This document shows positions 10,074-20,418 of a stretch of DNA of 30,944 nucleotides, piece by piece. Location of the stretch: the NCBI GenBank assembly GCA_011319805.1, contig SJRY01000170.1, positions 1-30,944 of the forward strand, given 5' to 3'. This DNA is from Macrocybe gigantea. Lineage: Eukaryota; Basidiomycota; Agaricomycetes; Agaricales; Callistosporiaceae. A program made the translations under genes and the position numbers. The number at the start of each line of letters is the position of its first letter. Position 1 is the stretch's first letter. Under the pieces are notes generated by a model. The model had not been told where the DNA came from. It saw nothing but the letters and a program-made list of their open reading frames with translations, and did not search any database.

Positions 10074-11387
10074 ATGGACCCGACCTATCCCTTGTATCCT
10101 ATCGTCGCTTTTCTCGCTTTCATTCTTGTCTTGATCCCTCTGCCATGGCACTTTCAAGCCTGGAACTCTGGAACATGCTTTTATATCTTTTGGACTGCAC
10201 TGGCATGCCTCAACCAATTCGTCAACTCTATCGTTTGGCATAAGAATGCCTTAAATCCAGCACCCATATGGTGTGATATCTGTGAGTCTCTCCTACAGTC
10301 CACTGTCCATTATGCTGAGACTCATTACACAGCGATACGGATTATGTTGGGTGCCTCAGTTGGGATTCCTGCTGCATCTCTATGCATTAATAGACGCCTA
10401 TACCACATCGCCAATGCCAGAGTCGTCAGAACGTCCCACAGCGATGTGAGTAGTCTTCATCTTTTCCTGACAACACATGCCAACATCCTCCAGAAACTAC
10501 GCAGCATTATTGTCGACTCCTTCATCTGTCTACTATTTCCCGCAATCTTCATTGCACTTCGTGAGTCGCTTATCTCGTTTAATGCAGCGTCTTGACATCC
10601 ACCTAGAATACGTTGTACAGGGCCATCGTTTCGACGTCATCGAAGATATTGGGTGCTATCCTGCACTGTATAACACTTTGTTGACCTATTTCCTGTCCTC
10701 GATGTGGCCTATCGTTATTGGACTGATTTCTGCTGTCTATTGCGGTACGTGTACCACTCATCAAATGTAATATCGGTTTTGAACTGCTATATAGTCCTGT
10801 CTCTGAGATCATTCGCCAAAAGGCGTTTGGAGTTCAGCCAATTTTTGTCGTCCAACAAGTCCCTCACTATAGGTCGATACTTCCGCCTCATGGCATTAGC
10901 CGCTACCGATATTGTCCTCACTACTCCTCTTGCGGCATTCACAATCTGGCTAAACGCCACCGCACAACCCCTGGGTCCTTGGCGTAGCTGGGCCGATACG
11001 CATTTCGCTTTCTCACGGGTCGAACAGATTCCTGCCGTTTTATGGCGCTCGAACCACCTTCTTGTTGTTGCCTTCGAGTTGACTCGTTGGATGGTGCCGT
11101 TCTGCGCATTCGTATTCTTCGGTTTCTTTGGTTTCGCGAGTGAAGCGAGGAAGAATTACGTGCACGCCCTTTCATGGCTGGCTACTCCTCTCCGCCGTAA
11201 CAAGCACCCTCTACATTTCCACGAAACGAAGCGACCTGCCCTTGCTCTTGTGTCCCAGCCGTCGACGCCATCCCAATTGTCGTGTTCACGGTCTCTGCCA
11301 CCATACTCTCCTCCCTGTTCATCTCTCGCACTAGACGAGAAAAAGTCTCGTCATTCGCTCACGTCATCGCTGGACGAGACAGTTTAA
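10074..11387 (+). CDS. STE3: STE3-type pheromone receptor (mating core)
   Basis: Complete STE3-family seven-helix receptor, 372 aa as modelled. Exons: 10074-10281, 10333-10445, 10494-10560, 10607-10744, 10795-11387; introns 46-51 nt, GT-AG, phases consistent. It starts MDPTYPLYPIVAFLAFILV (TM1). Landmarks are PLPWHFQAWNSGTCFY, APIWCDI, IPAASLCINRRLYH, VVQGHRFDVIEDIGCYPALY, WADTHFAFSRVEQIPAVLW and FFGFASEARKNY. The Ser/Thr/Pro-rich tail is short and ends LDEKKSRHS then SLDETV. Compared with the receptor at 2823 it lacks the first intron and has an extra one in the segment before the GHRF loop. Two pheromone genes lie upstream on the other strand and a tandem decayed copy lies downstream, so this is the best candidate for a functional mating-specificity receptor. 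Confidence 0.95.
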
Positions 11388-11639
11388 AGTCACTCCCTGT
11401 TCGGCATACTAAACCTTTTTTACACGATCTTCTGTATTTTTAACTATAATGTCTCACTTCGTTACTGATGCACAACGACGGAAAATAATGCACTTATTTT
11501 ACGATCATTGTTCTCTCAACAACACGTTCGTATGCACGTCAGTGTATAAAGACTATTACCAGCAAATAATCGAGTCGGGTTAAACTATCCACATCTCCCT
11601 TCCCCTCTGATCTGACACGCCTTGCTGGTGCATTGCTCA

Positions 11640-13159
11640 TACTACGGTATTTCTGACCCAATCTCCGCGTTCCTCGATTTCTTCCTCGTCCTCGTTACAC
11701 TGTCATGGCATTTCTAAGCCCGGGATTCGGGAATATGCTTGTATATCTATATTACCTCGATCGTCTGACACAACAACGGATTGAACCCAGAGCTACTATG
11801 TGTGATATCTGTGGGGCGCCGCCTGGACACATTGGCAATTTTTCATGCTTTTCATGCTAATGACTCTTGGTCAGCTATACGCATTATGATAGGCGCATCA
11901 GCTGGCCCTCCGGCCACATCTTTATGATAGACGCTCTATAAGATTGCTAACGTTCGAATCGTGAACATAACACGAGAGAGTTTTGCCTTTTTCACGGACT
12001 TCTACGTCTAATGCCAAGCTTCACTTGCAGAAAACTCGCTCAATTATCGTAGGCGCTCTTATTTGCCTTCTCTTCCCTGCTATCTACATTGCACTCCGTG
12101 GGTTTGTGGTTATTGGAAATGGGGGCAAACCGAGCATAGGACTCGGAGGACTCGAAGTTTGAAATAGAGGAGAATCGCCCCACTTTCAGGCGAACTACTC
12201 ACCGTCCACTTTCGTCAACTCCACGTGTACAGCAGCTACGCGCCTCAGTTCTCGAGGCCATCTGCTCCACTCGTCGAATCACGCTTAATAGTGGTGACGC
12301 GCTGCAAGCTGCAGTACCTAATGCTTTTCCGAAGAATATGTCGTTCAAGGACATCGCTTTAATATCCGTGAATATATTGGGTGCTACCCCGCGCTATACA
12401 ACGCTTTACTGACGTATTTTCTGTCCGGCATGTGGCCCATCGTTATTGGCCTGATCTCGGCCGTCTACTGCAGTATGTCCATCCCGATTGCTCGCTTTCC
12501 GACCTGAAATCTGAACCGCTCCTGCAGTCTTGTCATTGCGATCATTCTCTCGGCGACGGGTGGAGTTCAGTCGATTCCTATCGTCAAACAAGTCGCTCAC
12601 ATTCAGCCGATACTTCCGTTTGATGGCGTTGGCCATGGCAGATATTCTACTCACTACGCCCCTTGCCACATTCATGATGTGGTTGAACGCCACGGCTCAA
12701 CCAATGGGCCCGTGGCGCAGCTGGTCTGACACTCATTTCGCCTTTTCGCGCGTTGAGCAGATTCCTGCCGTTTTGTGGCGCTCGAACCGTCTCCTCTCTA
12801 TTGCTTTCGAGCTGTCACGCTGGGTTACACCTGTGTGTGCCCTGATATTCTTCGGTTTCTTTGGATTGGCAGGCGAAGCAAGAAAGCATTACAATCTGCT
12901 TTTATCTGGGATTCCACGCCGCTTCCGTTTTGCTTCGCAGCCATTGAGACATCATGAAATAAAACAGCCTGTTGTTGCCATGGCCACGCGACCTTCTCCT
13001 GCCTCCACACTATCATTATCCTCATCGCAACCCCACTCGGCTTCGACCATGACATTCTCTCCGTCGTTACCCGCTTACTCTCCTCCTTCAATGACCATTA
13101 TTTTGGACGAGAAAAAATCCCGATACTCTTTCATATCATCGCTGGGCGAGGCTACCTAA
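11640..13159 (+). pseudogene. STE3: Decayed tandem copy of the STE3 receptor, 3' half still open
   Basis: Aligns along its length with the receptor at 10074-11387. In the 5' half the expected start codon is missing (the first recognisable codons read DPISAFLDFFLVLV). The Gln after WHF is a stop (TAA, 11715-11717). A block of TM2 is deleted, a Trp codon is TGA (11766-11768), the frame shifts near the WCDI block, and TGA TAG (11935-11940) replaces part of the CINRR motif. Splice-site positions are still recognisable, but the third intron is 237 nt (12098-12334) against 46 nt in the paralog. From 12335 onward the frame is open: YVVQGHRFNIREYIGC, an intron ending with CTGCAG before 12529, then WSDTHFAFSRVEQIPAVLW, FFGFFGLAGEARKHY and a tail with LDEKKSRYS, stop at 13157-13159. 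The 3' half is roughly three quarters identical to the paralog by eye. Confidence 0.88.
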
Positions 13160-13893
13160 AAATTGCTTTCACCCGCCTTCAAATCTTCAGTCCTACGACA
13201 GTTCAATGTATGCTCTTTGATGTAACTGTATTCGACCTATTTCGTTATCCCGAATCTAATGACCTTGTGGCTTGTCATTTATATGTGGTGTTTCAGCTGT
13301 TTTTATGTATCATCGAGGATAATGCATTCCTTTACACAGACTGTATTGTAACGTATGAGGCAACCTGAATGACCGTCATCTATTTGAGCATAATTTTCGC
13401 TGAACTCAGCAAAGCTGTTGTCTTGGGCTGAATCGCATTTCCGCATATCTGAGGCTGACTTGAATCTTCCTTTCCGCCGACTTTAAGATTTACATCGTCT
13501 TCCAAAGCATACAGTCGACGCGCCCCGAACTAGAGAGTCCCAAGTCGAATGCGTTTCAATCCATCTCTCCTCTAAGACCGAGTCATTCATACATATTGGA
13601 ACGGTGAACTCATTACAAGTACAGGTATCTCTGTCTATCCTAGAGCGGCAGTGGTCAGGCCACTGGCTCGATGGGCAAGAAGGAATGATGATGGAACTGG
13701 GAAGTAACATCGAATATGATGATAAGAAATAAATATCAAAGCGAAGAGCAGGAAATTTAAGGGCGTTGAGTGATTGATGACGCGGAACGTTGGAAGGCGT
13801 ATGGCCAGGAGGGAGTTCGCTGAGATGATCCACTGAAAATCTGACAATCAAGACGAAAGCGTAAAACGAAAGGCTTAACTTGACGTACCACCT
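13160..13893. other. Intergenic, nothing recognised
   Basis: About 730 nt between the 3' ends of the receptor pseudogene (+) and a pheromone gene (-), so it should contain only 3' UTRs. A CSLM-stop string on plus at 13211-13225 resembles a CaaX end but has no ATG in frame. No domain is seen. Confidence 0.4.
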
Positions 13894-14031
13894 TCACGAA
13901 ATTGTGCAAAAACTGCCATAGTCATATGATGACCTGTCTGCGTCAAGCATAGGACATCCGTCCGGCATTTCATGGTTGGGCGATGCCGGAACGAGAGTGT
14001 CAGGTATTTCAAAAGAGAGGAAAGCGTCCAT
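13894..14031 (-). CDS. Lipopeptide mating pheromone precursor (CaaX = CTIS)
   Basis: Intronless 45-aa precursor starting MDAFLSFEIPDTLVP and ending SSYDYGSFCTIS then stop. The CaaX box is CTIS; Ser as last residue favours farnesylation. The stretch LDADRSSYDYGSFC resembles VDADSRLGYGGYC of the gene at 7714-7869, suggesting the two are related; cleavage near ADR is inferred. It is divergent to the pheromone gene starting at 14651, with a 619-nt shared upstream region containing a TATA-like box about 105 nt before this ATG and four ACAATGG sites. Confidence 0.92.
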   Translation of the reverse strand: MDAFLSFEIPDTLVPASPNHEMPDGCPMLDADRSSYDYGSFCTIS

Positions 14032-14650
14032 GGCTGTTTTGCCCGCTGGGGGAGCAAGGGATAACGAAATAAAGACAAGATTTTGGTCAACGTCAGGATG
14101 ACTGTACTGGAGGGGAGGAGATTGTCTCGTTTTCGTTTATAAAGCATTTTTTTCCCTTTTGTTCGCCGATGAAGGAAATGACGATTGTTCAGATGATGGG
14201 TCCATTGTGTGATATGATGACGTAATATAAATCCAAGCCCGTGTTTAGCATACGATGGACGTTGCTATCGACAATAGTCCGTACCCCATGGTCTTACCTC
14301 CTTTCTGAGGTGTTTTGACGGGCTGCTTATTTTACCTCTGCACGGAAAATGAGATTAACTTCCACGGTTGATGGTGCATTAAGCAATATCTTGGGAAAGA
14401 TGCATCAAGCCCAACCATTGTTCTCGTTGGGACAATGGGTTGGCCATTGTGCGTCTCCTGGCCGAGTCCCTAGCCGCAGCCATGTGCATTCAGATAAATC
14501 TGTCTAATGACGGAATTCCGTTTCATTTTTCCCCTCGAATCTGTCCATTTTGCTCTGCGGCTGGTCCCCCATTCGCTCTTAAACACCTAGCCTTGCACGG
14601 CTCACACACATCACCTAATATCTGCGATACCTCTCAATCCCTACGTTAAC
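14032..14650. promoter_or_regulatory. Shared promoter of a divergent pheromone gene pair
   Basis: The gap contains TTTATAAA (14136-14143), a palindromic TATA-like box placed for the minus-strand pheromone gene. ACAATGG occurs at 14202-14208 (-), 14415-14421 (-), 14432-14438 (+) and 14444-14450 (-), the last three within 36 bp. No other gene is recognised. The layout suggests coordinated induction of both pheromone genes by an HMG-box factor. Confidence 0.6.
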
Positions 14651-14806
14651 ATGAACCCTCTCGACACGTTCACTGCCATAGACCTCTGCGGAGATCAGCC
14701 AGCCCTGCCAGAACCCCCAGATTCGCTACCTTCGACCGATGGCATCCCCGTCGAGTTCGAGCGCATGCCTGGCTACACATCGCACGGCTTCTGCACTATA
14801 GCATGA
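14651..14806 (+). CDS. Lipopeptide mating pheromone precursor (CaaX = CTIA)
   Basis: Intronless 51-aa precursor beginning MNPLDTFTAIDLCGDQ and ending GYTSHGFCTIA then stop. An acidic-basic pair typical of the processing site is visible in VEFERMPGY; cleavage there would give a mature peptide of about 10 residues ending GF-Cys. It lies in the same direction as, and about 630 nt before, the receptor starting at 15439, and is divergent to the pheromone gene at 13894-14031. Under the mating-type model it should activate receptors of other allelic versions rather than the neighbouring one. Confidence 0.92.
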   Translation: MNPLDTFTAIDLCGDQPALPEPPDSLPSTDGIPVEFERMPGYTSHGFCTIA

Positions 14807-15438
14807 AGCCTAGCGCTTTCCTACTTAGTCGCATCGAAAGACTTCCTTTGTGAGTTTTCGCCAGATACGATTCTCTCGCAAGGTTTCTCACTGAATCTTT
14901 AACGTAGTTGTGGTTGGCACTGGGCTTTGATAGCCTACTCTGCTTCGCGTCATCAGGACGCCTGCTCACTCAAATCACTTGTTTATGCCTTCACACCATC
15001 ACACGGCCTACGTGCCAGTCTTGTTTCTTTCTATTTATAAAGGTTTAAAAGTTCTGCCTGGCTTGTATCAATGTAGTAGTCTCCATTTCGTTCCATTGCA
15101 ATGCAATTCTGCTTCAATCGGTCCTCATTGTGACTTGGTTACGGCACTCAAAGCCCGAGTTTGCTCAAAGCGGATGACAACGCTCGCACAACATGGATTA
15201 TTCGGTCTGCAAGACGGCGTCGAATGCGGCTAAGATTCCCTTAATCATTAATGGCATCCGCCTAACGGAGACAATGGGCACGTGACTCGCCAACTTCTCC
15301 ATTGATCCCCAAATTAGGAAATTGCCATTGTCGCCACAACTTTGGCTTACACTCATCGTGGCTACACTGAAAGACTTTTATAATGGCTCTCGGGAAAATG
15401 CCATTATTCTTTGACCCCCTCTACCATCCCCTGCTCCG
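14807..15438. promoter_or_regulatory. Promoter region of the third complete receptor
   Basis: ACAATGG lies at 15271-15277 (+) and 15325-15331 (-), 110-170 nt before the receptor ATG. A TATA-like TTTATAAT lies at about 15377-15384. The left part is the 3' UTR of the pheromone gene. No additional CaaX gene was found on either strand. Confidence 0.5.
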
Positions 15439-17099
15439 ATGCAGCATCCAGAGCTCCCTATTTTTGCTTTTCTTACCGCGTTATTGGTCCTCGTTCCCCT
15501 GCTATGGCATTGGCGGGCCCGTAATATTGCGACAGTCTCCATCAGCCTTTGGCTATTCCTCGTCGACGTTATCTACGGTATCAACTCAATAATTTGGGCT
15601 GGAAACGTTAACGTCGTTGCTTCAGTTTGGTGCGACATTGGTGAATAATTTGTCTTGTCGGTCATGCCTCAGGCTTGAACTCATGCCTTGCTACAGCGAC
15701 GAAGATTGTGGTCGGCGCCTCCTATGCCTTGCCTTTAGGCACATTATGCGTTTGCAAGCATCTCGAGATGGTCTCATCGTCGCGCAAAGTACGATACGAT
15801 GGAGCAGATCGCCAACGGCGAATTATTTTTGAGTCCGTGATGTGTTTCGCCGTTCCCTGCGTCTTCATGGCCTTGCGTATGTCACGCTTTCGTGCTATTT
15901 TGAAGAACCCTTCTTGATTGACATGATTGACCCCTGCTTCAGATTATGTCGTTCAAGGACACCGATTTGACATATTTGAGAATACGGGTTGCCAGGCAGC
16001 CCTTTACATCTCGATACCTGCGGTCTTCATCGTTTGGTTTCCGCAACTTCTTTTCTCTCTCATCACCCTTATTTACGCCGGTATGATATTTTTTTATCTC
16101 TCTTCCAATTACGATATTTATTATTTTGCAGTTCTCGCGCTCCATCATTTCGTTCGCCGACGCCTTACCTTCGCAGCGCACCTTAAAAACTGCAATTCCG
16201 CTCTCACCACAAATCGTTACCTTCGTCTCATTGCCATGGCGGTGACGGAGATGGTCTGGGGTACGACTCTGACTACCTACAACCTCTATAACAACGTCTC
16301 TCCTGGTCTGCGACCGTGGACTACTTGGGCCGACGTGCATTCAAACTTCTCTCGCATTGATTTGTTCCCCTCTATCACTATCCCACCACAGTTTCTACGA
16401 AGCATGATGCTGTTCTGGTGGTCGATGCCCGTTTCGTCTTTCATTTTCTTCCTCTTCTTCGGATTCGGCGATGAGGCCCTTAAAGAATATGGTAAAATTT
16501 GGAATTGGTTCAAGACCAAGGTTCTCAGGCGAAAACCCGGTAATGCATCCCATACACATCGTCGCTCAATAAAGGGTGTGTCCATTTCCCATTGTAACCT
16601 GAAACATGCTCACTACGGCCCGTCTTATAGCATCTCCCGTCCCTTGCATCTTGTCGAAATGAAGCAATCGAAGGACATGAAACGACTCGACTCGACCGTC
16701 CTCACGGAATCCTCCTCCTTCAGCTTCTCGTCGACCTCTCCCACGAAGGCTCAAGAGGCCGAGAATGAACAATCCGCCATCTCTAGCTTGTCATACTATG
16801 CACAATCCATAGACACGATGCATGAATCTCCCAAGTCCCATACCCTCGAGATCCCAGTGCCAGAACCTTACACGCCTTCTGCGCCCATAACCCCTCTGAC
16901 GCCATCGACACCTTTGACATTATCCGATTCTGCCACTGTTGTGCAGCCTCAGACAGGGCGCGAACGCTCACCGAGCCCGGTGAGCGAGCGTCCGTTCGGC
17001 CCACCCAGTGTTTATCCTGTCTGGTCACTACGTCCCGACGCACAGCATGGCATCGTTCTCACGATACAGCGACAAGCCTCAGTCGATCAAATGGTATGA
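15439..17099 (+). CDS. STE3: STE3-type pheromone receptor with long tail (mating core)
   Basis: Complete STE3-family receptor, 495 aa as modelled. Exons: 15439-15640, 15697-15876, 15943-16080, 16132-17099; introns 51-66 nt, GT-AG, in phase. It starts MQHPELPIFAFLTALLVLV (TM1). Family landmarks are VPLLWHWRARNIAT, SVWCDI, VVGASYALPLGTLCV, YVVQGHRFDIFENTGCQAAL, WADVHSNFSRIDLFPS and FFGFGDEALKEY. The cytoplasmic tail is about 200 residues, Ser/Pro-rich with a repeated T/P run (PITPLTPSTPLTLS), and ends SVDQMV. It differs clearly from the receptor at 10074, so it likely belongs to a second specificity group. The pheromone pair at 13.9-14.8 kb would be its sublocus partner. An extra small intron in the tail cannot be excluded. 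Confidence 0.93.
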
Positions 17100-17730
17100 C
17101 GAGCACGACAGATGCGAAGACCCTGCCGCCGCTCGAGCTGAAAATTCTATCGACGACTTGCAACTTTCACGCGTCCACTTCCTTATAATTCTATGTTTAT
17201 GTTTTTCGTTTTCTGGTTTATATATCTCACATTGATGCGTAATCATAATCTCCAATGTATTGGCAGCGTACTCCCCCACTCCCCACCTCCCATCATGTCT
17301 GGGACATTTCGTTAGGTGTCGTTACTTTTCAATTGTTTACAACCGCATTCTCTATCCATCCAAAGCTGCTTTCTTTGTTGTACCTATAGAGCGGTGCCAA
17401 TAATAAAAAAACAATTCAATAGCTATATATGCTTGAATGTGGGCAAAGCAAACAAAGTAGCTAACAAGTGGCGGGGTGTAGGATATGTTCGTCACAAGTG
17501 TGAACCAGTACATCATCTGTGAGTAGCCTGGTCGTAGGCCCAACAAACGTTAAGGACCTGAGATATGGTTATAGACGAGCGCGGCATCTCATCGCATATC
17601 CACTGCCTCAGAAATTTGATGATGCGAGATGGCCAGGAATAAGCAATTCAGATTGTATCTCCTGGAGGAAAGCATGTAGCTAGCTTGCATCGGTAATGAG
17701 GGTTCGTGAAGAGCCGTTGAAACGGGTTAA
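17100..17730. other. Intergenic, nothing recognised
   Basis: About 630 nt between convergent genes (receptor + and RGG protein -). It should be 3' UTRs on both sides. No CaaX end, domain or motif cluster is visible. Confidence 0.4.
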
Positions 17731-18612
17731 TCATTCAAGCAGTTCGTCCAGAAAGTCTTGCATTTCCTCCTTTGAGCTTTTTGGTTTGGCATCGGCCGCG
17801 TCTGGGAGCGCTGGCGGCATGACAGCATCATCTGATCAGGATGGTCATCGCAGTTTCGGCATATGAGAGCACATTATTTACCAGCATTCAAGTCGTGCGG
17901 CTTGGGTATCACAGGTTTTTTCTGCAGCTGTTCTTTCTTGGCTCTCAGACGCAACTTGAGATCTGAGCGAGTTGTTTGAAGGCGAAAGGGTAGTTAATCG
18001 GGAGAAGTAACATACCTCTCTGAGCGTCGGCGACAGCCTTTTCTCGGCTTAGTTCTTCGAGTTGGTCATCCCACTCAATCCGCTCCATCCTACCTTTCTT
18101 CGATTGAATCGAGACAGAAGCATTTGTGGAGATGTGAGCAAGTGAGCGGTCCACATCGTCGTCATCGACAGCAGGTACAGCGTCAACCTCGGCGCCAGAG
18201 TCTGGTATTCTTTGTCTCTCCAGAAATCTGGACAAGTCAACTTCCGGTTCCTCTATGGGCTCTCCTACACACAGGAATAGGTCAAACACTGACGAATGCA
18301 TAAATCCTAAACAGGCGGACCATCTGATCCTAGTTCGGGCTCCGGCTCCGCGTATCGATCCGCATTGGAAGTAAGCTGTCTTCTTGAATACTTGCGCAGG
18401 CGCTCCGCCTTTGCTTCCTCATCTTCCTCCTCAGGTTCTTCGCCTTCAAGCAAGTGACGCTTGGAAAACTCCGCCGGTCTACCGTAGCCACGCCCTCTCC
18501 CTCTAGCGCGGAGGTACTTGCCGAGTCCTCCTCGGCCTCTTCCCCGGCCTCTCGACGACGTCGACGATTTCGTCTGCTCAGAAGACAGTTCAGGCGTAGA
18601 TGAAAGCGACAT
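17731..18612 (-). CDS. RGG-rich, acidic coiled protein, unrecognised
   Basis: Modelled as four exons, 5' to 3': 18612-18321, 18264-18016, 17962-17882, 17831-17731, giving 240 aa. Introns of 56, 53 and 50 nt end in AG; the first donor is GTCCGC, less typical than the others. The N-terminus holds RGRGRGRGG and RARGRGRGYGR at about residues 21-43, an RGG/RG tract typical of RNA-binding proteins. A strongly acidic stretch (EGEEPEEEDEEAKAERLR) follows, then a charged helical segment (EWDDQLEELSREKAVADAQR), and the protein ends EEMQDFLDELLE. That last block and the EWDDQLEEL segment look like conserved interaction helices, but I do not recognise the family. All exons stay in phase with no stop, so the gene appears intact. 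An upstream in-frame ATG at 18669 is possible; I chose MSLSSTP. Confidence 0.75.
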
Positions 18613-18806
18613 AATGAATTTCGTCGCGCTATGAGTTATCTCATGGTGAAGGAAAGCGAGTGATCTCAATGTTTGGTTGGCAGTCTCCAGACAAGCATTC
18701 TAAATTTGGCGCAACGCTCACAAAGAAAGAAACTGTCGTTCACAAAACAGCACTATCTGAAATTCTAACTACCAAGAGCAAAAAAAGAAAAACGTAAAGG
18801 AGCGAG

Positions 18807-20418
18807 TCAGGGAATTTTCTGTCCGTAATCTGCACTATGGCCCTTGAGCTCAATCGGAGAGTCGAATGAAGAGCGGGCACATGAAATGCCCAGAAGAAGA
18901 ATCCAAATGGCGAAAAGAACGAAAATAATAAATATAAAAAATGTAAACGCGTAAAATACAAGTAGCAGAGCGAGTATGGTTCTCCATGGGACTGAAGGAG
19001 GTTGGGTGTCCAGATTCGCATTATTTTCTGGTGGTCGCCTTAGCTCAGAAGGCTGAGCTAACAGAGCGTCTCCAAGTTTGGTAGGGGAGACAGGCCAAGG
19101 CAGCAAAGACAGCTCATCGTGGTCTACACTGAGATTTGGTCCGTGCCAGCTCAAAGTGGGAGAAATTTCAACGTAAATTGGATTGTGAGGTCGAGGGTAA
19201 GGTGAAGGCTCTGATAGCTGCCGAGTGAGTGCCTTCACAGGCTGGGAATCGGGAAATAGGACCGTCGATATGGATTTCCCTCTCCATCGGATGACTGGTG
19301 AGTCGGGTATCTGGATGCGGGGTGGTACAGGCTGAAGTGTTGACGTAATCAGCACGGAAAAAATGCACTCGCAGACGATGGAATCTGACCCTTGGAGTAA
19401 TATGATGAGACGTTGACGGGGGCGCGGAGCGTGGGGTAGATGGACGTGTTGAACAACCTAGATGTACGGGTGTGGAGGCGGGCGCCATAGGCTCTGGTGG
19501 GGCTACCAGCCGCTGTCTGGGAGATCGCGGCATCGCATCTCGAGTCCCAAAATTCGTGCGGGCGGAAACAGGGGATAACGGGCATTTGGTACGATTTTGG
19601 AAGAGCCTTTCTAGGAAACTGTTCTTCCGGGGAGTTAGGATTGGAAGGCAGTATCGCGGGCTCGAGGAAGAACCATCGAATTCCGAGGCTAGAGAGGAAG
19701 AAGACGCCGTTGCGTCGAGCTGTCATTAGTGATTAGTTGCAACTTTGCGATGTATACTACAAGCAAGCTTACGGATTCTGTGCTACTCTCCTCTATAATT
19801 GGCTCTTCTAGATCAGCCCGTCTGAGATAGCGGCCCCACACGAGAAATTCTTCAACTCTCTGTAAACCAGTTTATGAGTATCGACCAGAAATGGATTCGT
19901 CTGATGCATACTCCTTGGGCTCTGTTAGAGCCGGGCGACTGTGGCTGCTCGATGCTTTTCACAGAGAAGTTTCCTTTATTCCTCTCTCGAGCTTCATGTT
20001 CGTCGTCATCATTGTTCGCCCAAAGGTCCCTCGCGTCTTCATAGGTATCAGCCATCATCTGCTGCCACATCAGCTTTGTCTCGGGCATGAAGACTTCATC
20101 GCTGAGGGATGAGTACTAAAAATGTTTCGACCGGTCAACGGTGGACCGGTAGCGGACAATGCAAAAGAAGCGACACACAGGAATTGTGGTACCGAGGAGC
20201 TCTTTCTTATCTTTGATGTACTCCAGCGCGGTAAGGGAAGTAGTGTTGAGCTTTAATGTGGGCCGTTTACGCTTAAGACCTTCCGCCGACATGAGCAGTG
20301 CACAAAATTTCGTCCACACTTGAAATGCGGCCCGTAAAAGCAGGAGAATAGAGAAATTTTCGGGAGAATGGAGGAGGGGTCGAAAAGGCCACAGTGTATC
20401 CCCGACCCATCCCTGCAT
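18807..20418 (-). CDS. Single-pass membrane protein, unrecognised (5' end uncertain)
   Basis: Exons with good support, 5' to 3': 20418-20179, 20115-19912, 19859-19773, 19719-19390, 19331-18807, each ending and starting in matching phase (introns 52-63 nt). This gives 461 aa from the first usable ATG. The N-terminal third carries what look like conserved blocks: WTKFCALLMSAEGLKRKRP, ALEYIKDKKELLGTTIP, YSSLSDEVFMPETKLMWQQ and RVEEFLVWGRYLRRADLEE. A Ser/Pro-rich middle follows, then a strong transmembrane helix near residues 405-435 and a short tail ending YGQKIP. The family is not recognised. The real start is probably further upstream: blocks such as VDERFFTISG near 20540 and open sequence up to about 20912 could be 5' exons, but I could not join them without ambiguity. 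The ATG at 20418 lies in an AT-rich TATATA stretch and may not be the true start. Confidence 0.65.

Noticed and set aside
13211..13225. CSLM-stop string on the plus strand just after the receptor pseudogene
   Set aside because: No ATG lies in frame between the pseudogene stop and this string.
2671..14584. Identical 15-mer CATTCGCTCTTAAAC before the 2823 receptor and before the 14651 pheromone gene
   Set aside because: A shared 15-mer is expected about once by chance in a window of this size, and distances to the starts differ.
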